Shown here one piece after another: positions 24,869 to 31,119 of a DNA stretch of 64,000 nt. Source of the DNA: Sphingomonas pokkalii (GTDB lineage Bacteria > Pseudomonadota > Alphaproteobacteria > Sphingomonadales > Sphingomonadaceae); the NCBI RefSeq assembly GCF_003096275.1, contig NZ_QENQ01000001.1, positions 3,618,009 to 3,682,008 on the forward strand. Reading direction: 5' to 3'. Numbering within the stretch: the first letter of the stretch is position 1; every line of letters starts with the position of its first letter. Both the position numbers and the translations under genes were made by a program. The notes under the pieces were generated by a model that was not told the origin of the DNA, made no database searches, and saw only the letters and a program-made list of their open reading frames with translations.

Positions 24869-25405
24869 ATGGCGCGACACACGCGATCGATGGACTGGGG
24901 CTTTCCCCGCTGGCGCGAGTATGGCTCGGAGCGTGAGGCCGCGCGCGTGCGGCTGTGCGACCGGGATGGCTGCGACCGTCCGGGCGATCGCCCCGCTCCA
25001 AAATCGCCCAATAATCCGGAGCGCTGGTACTTCTGCGAGGAACACGCCGCGGAGTATAATCGCAACTGGGATTATTTCGCCGGGCTCACTGCGGAAGAGG
25101 CTGCCCGGCGCGAGGCCGATGAGCGGCGGACCGCGAACGGCTACGCGCATTCGGCGACGAACAGCTGGGCGGGGCCCGGCGACGGCAGCCGCTCGCGCGA
25201 CGAGATGAAGGCGCTGGAAGTGCTGGAGCTGGAAGTCGACGCGACCTTCGAGGCGGTGCGCGGCGCCTGGCGGCGCCTGGCCAAGGAATTCCATCCGGAC
25301 GTGCGCCCGAACGATGCCGACGCGGCAAAGCGATTCCAGGCGATCCAGGCCGCCTATGACGTGCTGAAAACCGCCGAGGATCGGCGCCAGTGGAAGCCGC
25401 TGTGA
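24869..25405 (+). CDS. J-domain protein with N-terminal Cys/His cluster
   Basis: This DnaJ-like co-chaperone of 178 residues carries the J domain at its C-terminus (about 115-178) rather than the N-terminus. The Hsp70-stimulating HPD motif is in KEFHPDVRPN. The N-terminal half has a potential metal site, CDRDGCDRPG followed by YFCEEHAAEYN. It is therefore a type III (non-canonical) J protein that should recruit DnaK to a specific, unknown client. ATG 24869 was chosen because rnpB ends just upstream. It overlaps the next gene by four bases. Confidence 0.83.
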   Translation: MARHTRSMDWGFPRWREYGSEREAARVRLCDRDGCDRPGDRPAPKSPNNPERWYFCEEHAAEYNRNWDYFAGLTAEEAARREADERRTANGYAHSATNSWAGPGDGSRSRDEMKALEVLELEVDATFEAVRGAWRRLAKEFHPDVRPNDADAAKRFQAIQAAYDVLKTAEDRRQWKPL

Positions 25406-25701
25406 CGCAGCTGGTCGCATCCAACTGGGGCAATGCCGTGCTGGTGTGCGGCAAATGCTCGAAGAAGCTTGGCGGTGGATTCGGGCCCAAGGGCAAGACC
25501 TCGCTCGCCAAGGCGCTGCGCAAGGCATTCGGATTGGGCAAGGGCCGCAAGGCGGAAATCGGCGTCGTCGAGACCAAGTGCCTGGGCGTGTGCCCCGGCG
25601 GTGCGGTGACGGTGGTCAACGGCGCGCAGGCGCGCGAATGGCTGATCGTGAAGAAGGGCGCTGACCTGGACGAGGTCGCGCGCGAGCTGGGGCTTTCCTG
25701 A
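25402..25701 (+). CDS. Thioredoxin-like 2Fe-2S ferredoxin domain protein
   Basis: This small protein (99 residues) has a four-cysteine pattern, VCGKCSKK near the N-terminus and TKCLGVCPGGA near residue 62, typical of thioredoxin-like [2Fe-2S] proteins. It starts at a GTG inside the J-domain stop codon (GTGA overlap), so the two are probably translated together. The pairing suggests that the J protein might assist Fe-S handling, but this is inference. Confidence 0.8.
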   Translation: MTQLVASNWGNAVLVCGKCSKKLGGGFGPKGKTSLAKALRKAFGLGKGRKAEIGVVETKCLGVCPGGAVTVVNGAQAREWLIVKKGADLDEVARELGLS

Positions 25702-25742
25702 GCCGCGCGCAATGGGGTGCGTGCCCTCTCCAACCTCCCATC

Positions 25743-25837
25743 GTCATTCCCGCGAAGGCGGGAATCCATTCGCCTGTGCGCTTGGGGAAAGAACCGTGGT
25801 TTCAGCGGCAATGGATCCCCGCCTTCGCGGGGATGAC
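25743..25837. repeat. REPIN-like doublet, copy 1
   Basis: This 95-bp element has two inverted hairpin units: GTCATTCCCGCGAAGGCGGG at the left end and, in opposite orientation, CCCCGCCTTCGCGGGGATGAC at the right (the last base pair of each outer end included in the coordinates). A second copy of the same length is at 35169-35263. It lies between the convergent ferredoxin-like gene and sufE. Confidence 0.85.
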
Positions 25838-25889
25838 GATGTAGCGCGCGGAAGCGAACGGCTTGCGCTCTCCCCGCCGGGGAGAGGGG

Positions 25890-26294
25890 TTATGCGTATC
25901 GCCCCGCCGTCTCCCGGATCAGCGCGATCATGTTCGGAATGCCCTGGGTCCGGTTCGAGCTGAGCTGGTTCTTCAGGTCGAACGGCGCCAGTGCGCCCTC
26001 GATGTCGGTCACCAGGATCTCGGCGGGGCTGCGGTCCTGCACGGTCAGCAGCACCAGTGCGATGATGCCCTTGGTGATCGCCGCATTGGAATCCGCCAGG
26101 AAGTGGAGGCGGCCATCATCCTGCCTGGTCGGATAGACCCATACCGAAGCCGAGCAGCCGCGCACCAGCGTCGCATCGGTCTTGAGCGGGTCGGGCATCG
26201 GCTCGAGCGCCTTGCCGAGATCGATCAGCAATCGATAGCGATCATCGGCGTCGAGGAACCCATATTCTTCCTGGAGATCGGCGAGGCTGGTCAT
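25890..26294 (-). CDS. sufE: Cysteine desulfurase sulfur acceptor SufE
   Basis: SufE accepts persulfide from a cysteine desulfurase and passes it to the Fe-S scaffold. The catalytic Cys lies in LVRGCSASVWV (about residue 47), and FLADSNAAITKGIIALVL in the middle is typical. The length of 134 is normal. It is the last gene behind the psp array on the minus strand, 45 bases after the preceding small ORF, so it may be read from the psp promoter. Two cysteine desulfurases that could be its partners are at 37049-39228. Confidence 0.92.
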   Translation of the reverse strand: MTSLADLQEEYGFLDADDRYRLLIDLGKALEPMPDPLKTDATLVRGCSASVWVYPTRQDDGRLHFLADSNAAITKGIIALVLLTVQDRSPAEILVTDIEGALAPFDLKNQLSSNRTQGIPNMIALIRETAGRYA

Positions 26295-26339
26295 GGCCTC
26301 CGCGCTAGCGGGCCTGCGCGCGATTTGCCAGCCTCGCGG

Positions 26340-26447
26340 TTACTTGGCCGTCGTCGCGCCGAAGCGCAGGCCGAGCCGGGGGCGGGGTGCCCGCTCCGGT
26401 GCCGGGGCGGGCGCGGCGTCCGCCGGCGGCGGGGTGTGGTTGCTCAC
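26340..26447 (-). CDS. 35-residue Pro/Ala/Arg-rich peptide, translationally coupled
   Basis: This possible short gene starts at a GTG overlapping the TGA of the upstream membrane protein (GTGA) and ends at TAA 26342-26340. The sequence is low-complexity (many Pro, Ala and Arg) with a basic C-terminus, RLGLRFGATTAK. It has no membrane span. The overlap and the end-of-array position are the only evidence, and it could be a non-functional read-through frame. Confidence 0.35.
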   Translation of the reverse strand: MSNHTPPPADAAPAPAPERAPRPRLGLRFGATTAK

Positions 26448-26692
26448 AGGTCCACCCCGGCGGCGATCGCTTCCAGCTTGCGGATGCGTTCCTTCAGGTC
26501 CGCCAGCTCGATCCGCGAGGCCGCGTTGGGCATGGCCGCAGCGGCCATCTCCGGCCGGTGCAGCTCGGCCAGCTCGCGGTGCTTCAGCGCGAGCCAGCCG
26601 CGCCAGCCCGATAGCGCTGCACCGGTCAGCATGCCGAGTCCGGCCAGGCCGGAAAGGGCCAGGGTGATGTACAGTTGAGGGTCGCTGGTCAT
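26444..26692 (-). CDS. Psp-array membrane/coiled-coil protein 6
   Basis: This 82-residue protein has an N-terminal membrane span (about 8-30, ITLALSGLAGLGMLTGAAL) and a C-terminal coiled coil ending ELADLKERIRKLEAIAAGVDL in two pieces (LKERIRKLEAI is the core). This core corresponds to RMRERIQALESIL in E. coli PspB. It is the most divergent member of the array and lacks the final EIEKLR element. ATG 26692 was chosen because AGGA lies five bases upstream. Confidence 0.75.
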   Translation of the reverse strand: MTSDPQLYITLALSGLAGLGMLTGAALSGWRGWLALKHRELAELHRPEMAAAAMPNAASRIELADLKERIRKLEAIAAGVDL

Positions 26693-26716
26693 GGTTCCTG
26701 CTCCCGAAAACATGGC

Positions 26717-26992
26717 TTAGATCCGGTTCTTGTCGCGCAGCTTCTCGATCTCGTGATCGAGCCGCAGGCTGTTCTCGTTGTCGGTGATGACGCGTTCGAG
26801 CACCTGGACGCGCTCCTTGAGCGCGCGGACCTCTTCGCGCAGCTGCTTGGCTTCCAGGGCCTGCGCGGGATCGGGCCGGGCGATGCCCACCGGGTTCCCG
26901 TCGCGGTCCTTGGTTACGCCGTAGCGTGCCTGGAGGACCTTGCCGATCGTGATCACGATGATGATGGCCACGACCATTTCGAACGGATTCAT
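26717..26992 (-). CDS. Psp-array PspB-like protein 5
   Basis: The 91-residue product has one N-terminal membrane helix (about 5-20, MVVAIIIVITIGKVL), a short polar linker and a coiled coil with KERVQVLERVITD followed by HEIEKLRDKNRI. This C-terminal signature recurs in most proteins of the operon and corresponds to the PspB coiled coil. It is preceded by GGAG and is spaced 33 bases from the 27026 gene and 24 from the next, consistent with one transcript. Confidence 0.8.
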   Translation of the reverse strand: MNPFEMVVAIIIVITIGKVLQARYGVTKDRDGNPVGIARPDPAQALEAKQLREEVRALKERVQVLERVITDNENSLRLDHEIEKLRDKNRI

Positions 26993-27025
26993 TGCACCTA
27001 CTCCCCTAACGCAGCGCCGTGGCGC

Positions 27026-27148
27026 TCAATTTCCGATCTGCGATGCCTCTGCGGCGCGCAGGGCGCGGCGGCGGGGGCGATCGCGGCTTTCGGCGAGGGC
27101 AATAGCTCCCCCGCACAGTGCGGCAAGCACTGCGAGCATGATAATCAT
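27026..27148 (-). CDS. 40-residue peptide within the psp array
   Basis: This short ORF is clearly bounded: AAGGAA six bases before ATG 27148 and TGA at 27028-27026. The first 19 residues are hydrophobic (MIIMLAVLAALCGGAIALA) and could be a signal anchor or signal peptide. The remainder is basic (ESRDRPRRRALRAAEASQ). Unlike its neighbours it has no coiled-coil tail. I know no family for it; its location between two PspB-like genes suggests an accessory role. Confidence 0.6.
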   Translation of the reverse strand: MIIMLAVLAALCGGAIALAESRDRPRRRALRAAEASQIGN

Positions 27149-27188
27149 CGAAATTTCCTTGCTTCAGATGGGGATGAAAACGTTTTTT

Positions 27189-27455
27189 TCAGTTCAGTGG
27201 CGCGTCGCGCAGCTTCTCGATTTCGTCCGAAAGGGTCATGCCGCGATCGGTGAGGATCCGTTCGAGGACCTGGACCCGCTGTTCCAGCCGTTCGGTCTGC
27301 GCGGCATATTGGGCTGCCTTCTCGGCGGCGAGCCCGGCCTCGATCTCCATGCGGCGCTCCCACAGCTTGAACAGCGGGCGGAAGAAAACGCCGCCGATGA
27401 TCGCCACGAGGCCGCAGCTGATGCCGAGGATCGGGATGAGAAGGGGAGACAGCAT
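27189..27455 (-). CDS. Psp-array PspB-like protein 4
   Basis: This 88-residue protein has a hydrophobic N-terminus (about 3-25), a cluster of basic and aromatic residues (FRPLFKLWERRMEIE) just after the membrane, and a coiled coil with EQRVQVLERILTD and DEIEKLRDAPLN. QVQVLER-type residues are shared almost exactly with protein 5, so the two look like recent duplicates. AAGGAACGG precedes the ATG. Confidence 0.8.
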   Translation of the reverse strand: MLSPLLIPILGISCGLVAIIGGVFFRPLFKLWERRMEIEAGLAAEKAAQYAAQTERLEQRVQVLERILTDRGMTLSDEIEKLRDAPLN

Positions 27456-27469
27456 GGGTTCCGTTCCTT

Positions 27470-27799
27470 TTAGTTCGAGCGGCCGCGGAGCGCCTCGATC
27501 TCGCGGTCGAGCTGGTGCGCGCCGTCAGTCACGATGCGTTCGACATTGGCCAGCCGGTCCTTCACCGATCCGAGTTCGGCGCGCAGCTGGGCGTTTTCCT
27601 GGCTTAGCAGCCTGATCCGCTCGATCGCCTCGTCGTCCCGCTTGGGATACACGGCCTTGCCCCAGCTATTCTCCAGCGGATAGCCGTTCTTGACGCGCAG
27701 CCAGGTGGTGAAAAGCCAGCCGACCGTTCCGAGAAACCCGAGGCCGATGCCGGCCAGGATGATCCAAGGCAGGTAGGGGGCGAGTTGCACTTCGATCAT
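27470..27799 (-). CDS. Psp-array PspB-like protein 3
   Basis: The 109-residue product has a membrane helix (about 10-33, LPWIILAGIGLGFLGTVGWL), a linker with NGYPLENSWGKAVYP, and a long coiled coil in which KDRLANVERIVTD and DREIEALRGRSN carry the array signature. The linker resembles that of protein 2 (HGYSISDDHGE), which suggests these two form a subgroup. GGAGAC lies five bases before the ATG at 27799, inside longer open frames that I rejected. Confidence 0.82.
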   Translation of the reverse strand: MIEVQLAPYLPWIILAGIGLGFLGTVGWLFTTWLRVKNGYPLENSWGKAVYPKRDDEAIERIRLLSQENAQLRAELGSVKDRLANVERIVTDGAHQLDREIEALRGRSN

Positions 27800-27816
27800 G
27801 ATCTGTCTCCCTGCAG

Positions 27817-28107
27817 TCAGCGCAGCGCATCGATGGCCTGGGCGGTGCGTTCGGCGGGATCGGTGGCGATCCGTTCGAGCACGGCGATCCGGTCTTCCAG
27901 TCGGCTGATCTGGCCTGCGAGCCTTTCGTTCTCGGCTGCGAGCAGGGCGATCTTGCGGGTGGCGTCGGGATCGGCCTTGTGGATATTCTCGCCATGATCG
28001 TCGCTGATCGAATAGCCGTGCTTGGCGCGGATCCAGTTGTTGGCCAGCCAGCCCAGCGTGGAGATCGCCATCAGCGCGATCACGAATTCGGGACCACCCC
28101 AGTTCAT
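27817..28107 (-). CDS. Psp-array PspB-like protein 2
   Basis: This 96-residue protein has one membrane helix near the N-terminus (about 8-24), the linker AKHGYSISDDHGENIHKADP, split here as AKHGYSISDD and HGENIHK, and a coiled coil with EDRIAVLERIATD and AQAIDALR. GGAGG lies seven bases before ATG 28107. It follows pspC by 30 bases and shares the same strand and spacing with the rest of the array. Confidence 0.82.
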   Translation of the reverse strand: MNWGGPEFVIALMAISTLGWLANNWIRAKHGYSISDDHGENIHKADPDATRKIALLAAENERLAGQISRLEDRIAVLERIATDPAERTAQAIDALR

Positions 28108-28137
28108 CGTCGTGCCTCCCTGTTGACAACCTGCGCC

Positions 28138-28509
28138 TCAGCGCAGGCTATCGATTTCATCGGCGAGCCGGGTGTTGCGGCTCGTATAGAACATCTCGAT
28201 GTCGGCGAGCCGGCGATCGATGTCGCGGAACTTCGAGCGGACCTCGGCGGTCGAGCGCTTGGGGCTCGAGCGGACGCCCTGCCAGAAGCGTTCGTCTTCC
28301 GGCGTGTCGTACAGTCCCACCGGCTTGGGATTGGCGATCCAGGCGATCACGAAATAGCCGAGCGCAACCCAGCCCGTGGCGATGGTGAGCAACACCGTCG
28401 CGACGCGGATCCAGGTGACGTCGATGCCGGTGTAATCGGCCAGCCCGGCGCAGACGCCCATGAACTTGCGGTTCTGCCTGTCGAGGTAGAATTTGGTGCG
28501 AGCGGACAT
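28138..28509 (-). CDS. pspC: Envelope stress membrane protein PspC
   Basis: PspC is an inner-membrane partner of PspB that relays envelope damage to PspA. The PspC domain is at about 5-65: FYLDRQNRKFMGVCAGLADY, then a membrane span with ATVLLTIATGWVALGYF. Unusually, the C-terminal tail (RRLADIEMFYTSRNTRLADE, ending IDSLR) carries the same signature as the PspB-like proteins downstream. ATG 28509 is preceded by GGAGGAACTGAG. It starts one base past the pspB stop. Confidence 0.92.
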   Translation of the reverse strand: MSARTKFYLDRQNRKFMGVCAGLADYTGIDVTWIRVATVLLTIATGWVALGYFVIAWIANPKPVGLYDTPEDERFWQGVRSSPKRSTAEVRSKFRDIDRRLADIEMFYTSRNTRLADEIDSLR

Positions 28510-28510
28510 C

Positions 28511-28783
28511 TCAGTTCCTCCGTGAAGGATCATATTGGCCAGGCTCTGGGCGCTGGACCGAGAGCGGGCGATAGTCGGGGTTGTCGGCGGCGATGATGCG
28601 TTCCACCGTGTTCAGCCGGTCTTCCAGCATCCGCGCCGTGCGATACAGGTCGTCAAGCAGGTTCTCGTCTTCCCGGGTGATCGTCCCGGCCTGCTTCCAC
28701 TTGGTAACATAGTGGAAGACCAGCCAGGGGAGACCGAGGAAGAGGATCGCGCAGACGAACAGCGGTATTAGAATTTCGTCCAC
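28511..28783 (-). CDS. pspB: Envelope stress membrane protein PspB
   Basis: PspB is a small inner-membrane protein with a cytoplasmic coiled coil. It has one span (about 5-25, IPLFVCAILFLGLPWLVFHY) followed by ARMLEDRLNTVERIIAADNP, matching the E. coli PspB pattern RMRERIQALESILDAEHP. It uses a GTG start with AAGGGAG upstream. A Pro-rich extension after residue 73 is longer than in enterobacteria. It is coupled tightly to pspA and pspC. Confidence 0.9.
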   Translation of the reverse strand: MDEILIPLFVCAILFLGLPWLVFHYVTKWKQAGTITREDENLLDDLYRTARMLEDRLNTVERIIAADNPDYRPLSVQRPEPGQYDPSRRN

Positions 28784-28786
28784 CGA

Positions 28787-29455
28787 TTACGCTCCCTTGT
28801 TGAGCCGTGCCTTGAGTGCTTCGAGTTCTGCATCGACCTTTTCCGACGAGCGGAGTTCGGCGATTTCCTCTTCGAGCGTCTTCGGGTTGCCCCCCAGGCC
28901 CATCGCATCGGCACGGCCTTCGGCCAGATCGACGCGGCGTTCCAGGATGTCGAACCGCGAAAACGCGTCCTGCATCTTCGACCCGTTGGTCATTTCCCGC
29001 AAGCGGGCGCGGTTATTTGCACTTTCCAGCCGGGCAACGATCGAATTCTGGCGAACGCGGGCCTCGCGCAGCTTGTTCTGCAACTTGTTGATATCCTCTT
29101 CCGAGGCGCGGAGTGCTTCGTCGAGCACGGCGATTTCCTGCTGCAGCTGGTCGCACATGTCGGCGGCCTTCTGCTTTTCGACCAATGCGGCCTTGGCGAG
29201 ATCTTCGCGATCCTTGGAAAGCGCCAGTTCGGCCTTTTCGGTCCAGCTTTCCTGAAGCTTTTCCAGCTTGGCGATATGGCGGCGCATTTCCTTCTGATCG
29301 GCGATGGTGCGGGCGGCGCTGGCGCGAACCTCTACCAGCGTCTCCTCCATCTCGAGGATGATCATGCGGACCATCTTTGCCGGATCTTCGGCCTTGTCGA
29401 GCAGGTCGGTAACGTTGGCGGCGATGATGTCGCGGGTTCGCGAAAAGATACCCAT
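28787..29455 (-). CDS. pspA: Phage shock protein A
   Basis: PspA is a peripheral inner-membrane ESCRT-III-like protein that repairs membranes and, in enterobacteria, also inhibits PspF. The N-terminal amphipathic helix MGIFSRTRDIIAANVTDLL is typical, with AEDPAKMVRMIILEMEETL next, followed by long coiled-coil helices. The length of 222 is normal. It is the first large gene behind the sigma-54 promoter at 29739-29754. Confidence 0.95.
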   Translation of the reverse strand: MGIFSRTRDIIAANVTDLLDKAEDPAKMVRMIILEMEETLVEVRASAARTIADQKEMRRHIAKLEKLQESWTEKAELALSKDREDLAKAALVEKQKAADMCDQLQQEIAVLDEALRASEEDINKLQNKLREARVRQNSIVARLESANNRARLREMTNGSKMQDAFSRFDILERRVDLAEGRADAMGLGGNPKTLEEEIAELRSSEKVDAELEALKARLNKGA

Positions 29456-29567
29456 GATAATGCGCTCCTTCGTGTGTTCTGGGGATGCCGCCGGAAGGGA
29501 TGGGGGCCCTTCCGGCGGCCCCGGTGCTTCGAGGGATGAAGCGCCGGGGAGACCTCTTGTGCCCGCC

Positions 29568-29675
29568 TCAGGCGATCGCCGGAGCCACCGCGCCAGCCAT
29601 CAGAACGACGCTGGCGAGGAAGGCGAAGGAAACCGCTACAAAGGCGTTGCGGAGGCTGTGGATCTGGTTGGTCAT
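29568..29675 (-). CDS. 35-residue hydrophobic leader peptide of the psp operon
   Basis: This short ORF lies between the sigma-54 promoter and pspA. It starts at ATG 29675 with AGGA nine bases upstream and ends at TGA 29570-29568. The sequence has a polar head (MTNQIHSLRNAF), a hydrophobic core (VAVSFAFLASVVLMAG) and an AVAPAIA end that resembles a signal-peptidase site. It may be a secreted or membrane micropeptide, or a leader. About 110 bases of untranslated DNA follow before pspA. Confidence 0.55.
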   Translation of the reverse strand: MTNQIHSLRNAFVAVSFAFLASVVLMAGAVAPAIA

Positions 29676-29738
29676 CGTCTTGTTCCTGAACCTTGGTAGG
29701 TTGAAGTTGCTGCCCGTCATCGGGCTTGCCTCCATCTT

Positions 29739-29754
29739 TGCAGGAGGCGTGCCA
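29739..29754 (-). promoter_or_regulatory. Sigma-54 promoter of the psp operon
   Basis: On the minus strand TGGCACGCCTCCTGC has the invariant GG (-24) and GC (-12) separated by exactly ten bases, matching TGGCACG-N4-TTGC with a single change. It lies upstream of the 35-residue peptide and pspA, and beside the divergent pspF. Confidence 0.85.
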
Positions 29755-29804
29755 AGTTTAAAAAATCCCGGAAATCCGCCATTTTCTGCGAAAGAGACGA
29801 TGGG

Positions 29805-29848
29805 GTTGGCAAAAATTACTTGCTAAAAGTTGGGAAAATTCGCCAATA
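29805..29848. promoter_or_regulatory. Possible PspF enhancer sites
   Basis: An imperfect palindrome TTGGGAAAATTCGCCAA (29830-29846) and a nearby TTGGC half-site (29806-29810) lie about 50-90 bases upstream of the sigma-54 promoter and just before the pspF start, where enhancer-binding sites are expected. The surrounding DNA is AT-rich compared with the rest of the window. Confidence 0.35.
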
Positions 29849-29855
29849 ATGGGCC

Positions 29856-30899
29856 ATGGATCGCACGACCCAGGTCATCGGTGAATCTTCCGCCTTTCTT
29901 GATGCGCTGGAGCGCGCGAGCAGGGCCGCGGCGCTGGATCGTCCGGTATTGGTGATCGGCGAGCGCGGCACCGGCAAGGAATTGGTCGCCGAACGTCTCC
30001 ACCGGCTGAGTCCGCGTTGGGACCAGCCGCTCGTCACCATGAACTGTGCGGCGCTTCCCGAGACGTTGATCGAAGCGGAACTGTTCGGCCATGAGGCGGG
30101 GGCCTTTACCGGCGCCACCAAGGCGCGCACCGGACGCTTCGAGGAGGCGGACGGCGGCACCCTGTTCCTCGATGAACTCGGCACCCTCTCGATGGGTGCG
30201 CAGGAACGGCTGCTGCGCGCGGTGGAATATGGCGAGGTGACGCGGATCGGATCGTCGCGGCCCATGCGCGTCGATGTCCGGATCGTGGGCGCCACCAACG
30301 AAAATCTGCCGGATCGGGTGGAAAAGGGCACCTTCCGGGCCGACCTGCTCGATCGATTGAGCTTCGAGGTGGTGACGCTGCCGCCGCTGCGGCATCGCGG
30401 CGGCGACGTGGAGGTGCTGGCGGAGTTCTACGGCCGGCGCATGGCCTCCGAGCTGGGGTGGCAGGATTGGCCCGGCTGGGGGCCGCACGCGCTCGACGCG
30501 CTGCTCTCCTATGACTGGCCGGGCAATGTCCGCGAGCTGCGCAACGTGGTGGAGCGCGCGGTCTATCGCTGGGAGCAGGGCGGCCCGATCGACCGCATCG
30601 AGATCGATCCCTTCGCCTCGCCCTATCGGCCGCGGCCGATGGCATCGTCGGCAAGCCTGGCCGAACGGCAGGCGGTGGAGGTTGTACCCGCGTCGGCGCC
30701 AGCTGCGATGCCGGCGGAACCGGCGGATCTGGGCGGCGATTTCAAGACGCGGGTGGCGCGGTTCGAGCGGCAACTGCTTTCCCAGGCGCTGGCAGAGCAT
30801 CGATTCAACCAGCGCGCAACCGCGGAAGCGCTGGGGTTGAGCTATGACCAACTGCGCCATGCGCTGCGGCGGCACGACCTTCTGGGTGCGGGCGGGTAA
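29856..30899 (+). CDS. pspF: Sigma-54 activator PspF
   Basis: This enhancer-binding protein lacks a regulatory N-domain, as in PspF. The AAA+ domain (about 5-235) has Walker A GERGTGKE, the sigma-54 contact loop GAFTGA, Walker B GGTLFLDELG and the R-fingers region. A C-terminal Fis-type helix-turn-helix (about 315-345, RATAEALGLSYDQLRHALRR in part) binds DNA. A Pro/Ala-rich linker separates them. It is divergent from the psp operon, which it should activate; PspA is the expected inhibitor. The following bases to 31067 contain no gene that I can support. Confidence 0.9.
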   Translation: MDRTTQVIGESSAFLDALERASRAAALDRPVLVIGERGTGKELVAERLHRLSPRWDQPLVTMNCAALPETLIEAELFGHEAGAFTGATKARTGRFEEADGGTLFLDELGTLSMGAQERLLRAVEYGEVTRIGSSRPMRVDVRIVGATNENLPDRVEKGTFRADLLDRLSFEVVTLPPLRHRGGDVEVLAEFYGRRMASELGWQDWPGWGPHALDALLSYDWPGNVRELRNVVERAVYRWEQGGPIDRIEIDPFASPYRPRPMASSASLAERQAVEVVPASAPAAMPAEPADLGGDFKTRVARFERQLLSQALAEHRFNQRATAEALGLSYDQLRHALRRHDLLGAGG

Positions 30900-31067
30900 T
30901 ATGCTATTGATTAGTGTTCGCAAATTTGGTGCGAGTGTTTGGCAATAGCGTGGCTGTGCGGCGGGGCAGGGCGCTTCGAACAGACGCTGGCGCAGCTGAC
31001 CGCGATGCGAAGGCGGCGTGGGAAGCGGTGTCGGGGTAAGCGCAAGATCCTCCCCGATCTGACAGCA

Positions 31068-31097
31068 AAACGGCCGGGGATCGCTCCCCGGCCGTTT
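31068..31097. terminator. Bidirectional hairpin terminator
   Basis: A perfect 13-bp stem (31068-31080 with 31085-31097) with loop TCGC has A3 on one side and T3 on the other. It lies between the convergent pspF and deoxyhypusine-synthase-like genes. Confidence 0.8.
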
Positions 31098-31119
31098 CGT
31101 TTGTCGGTCCCCGTGCAGC

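Noticed and set aside
24403..24936. Open frames through the RNase P RNA
   Set aside because: The conserved RNA blocks and P1 pairing explain the sequence; the frames have no protein similarity pattern.
25743..25837. Possible CRISPR-like repeat because of a second copy at 35169
   Set aside because: There are only two copies 9.4 kb apart, each an inverted doublet, with no regular spacers and no cas genes.
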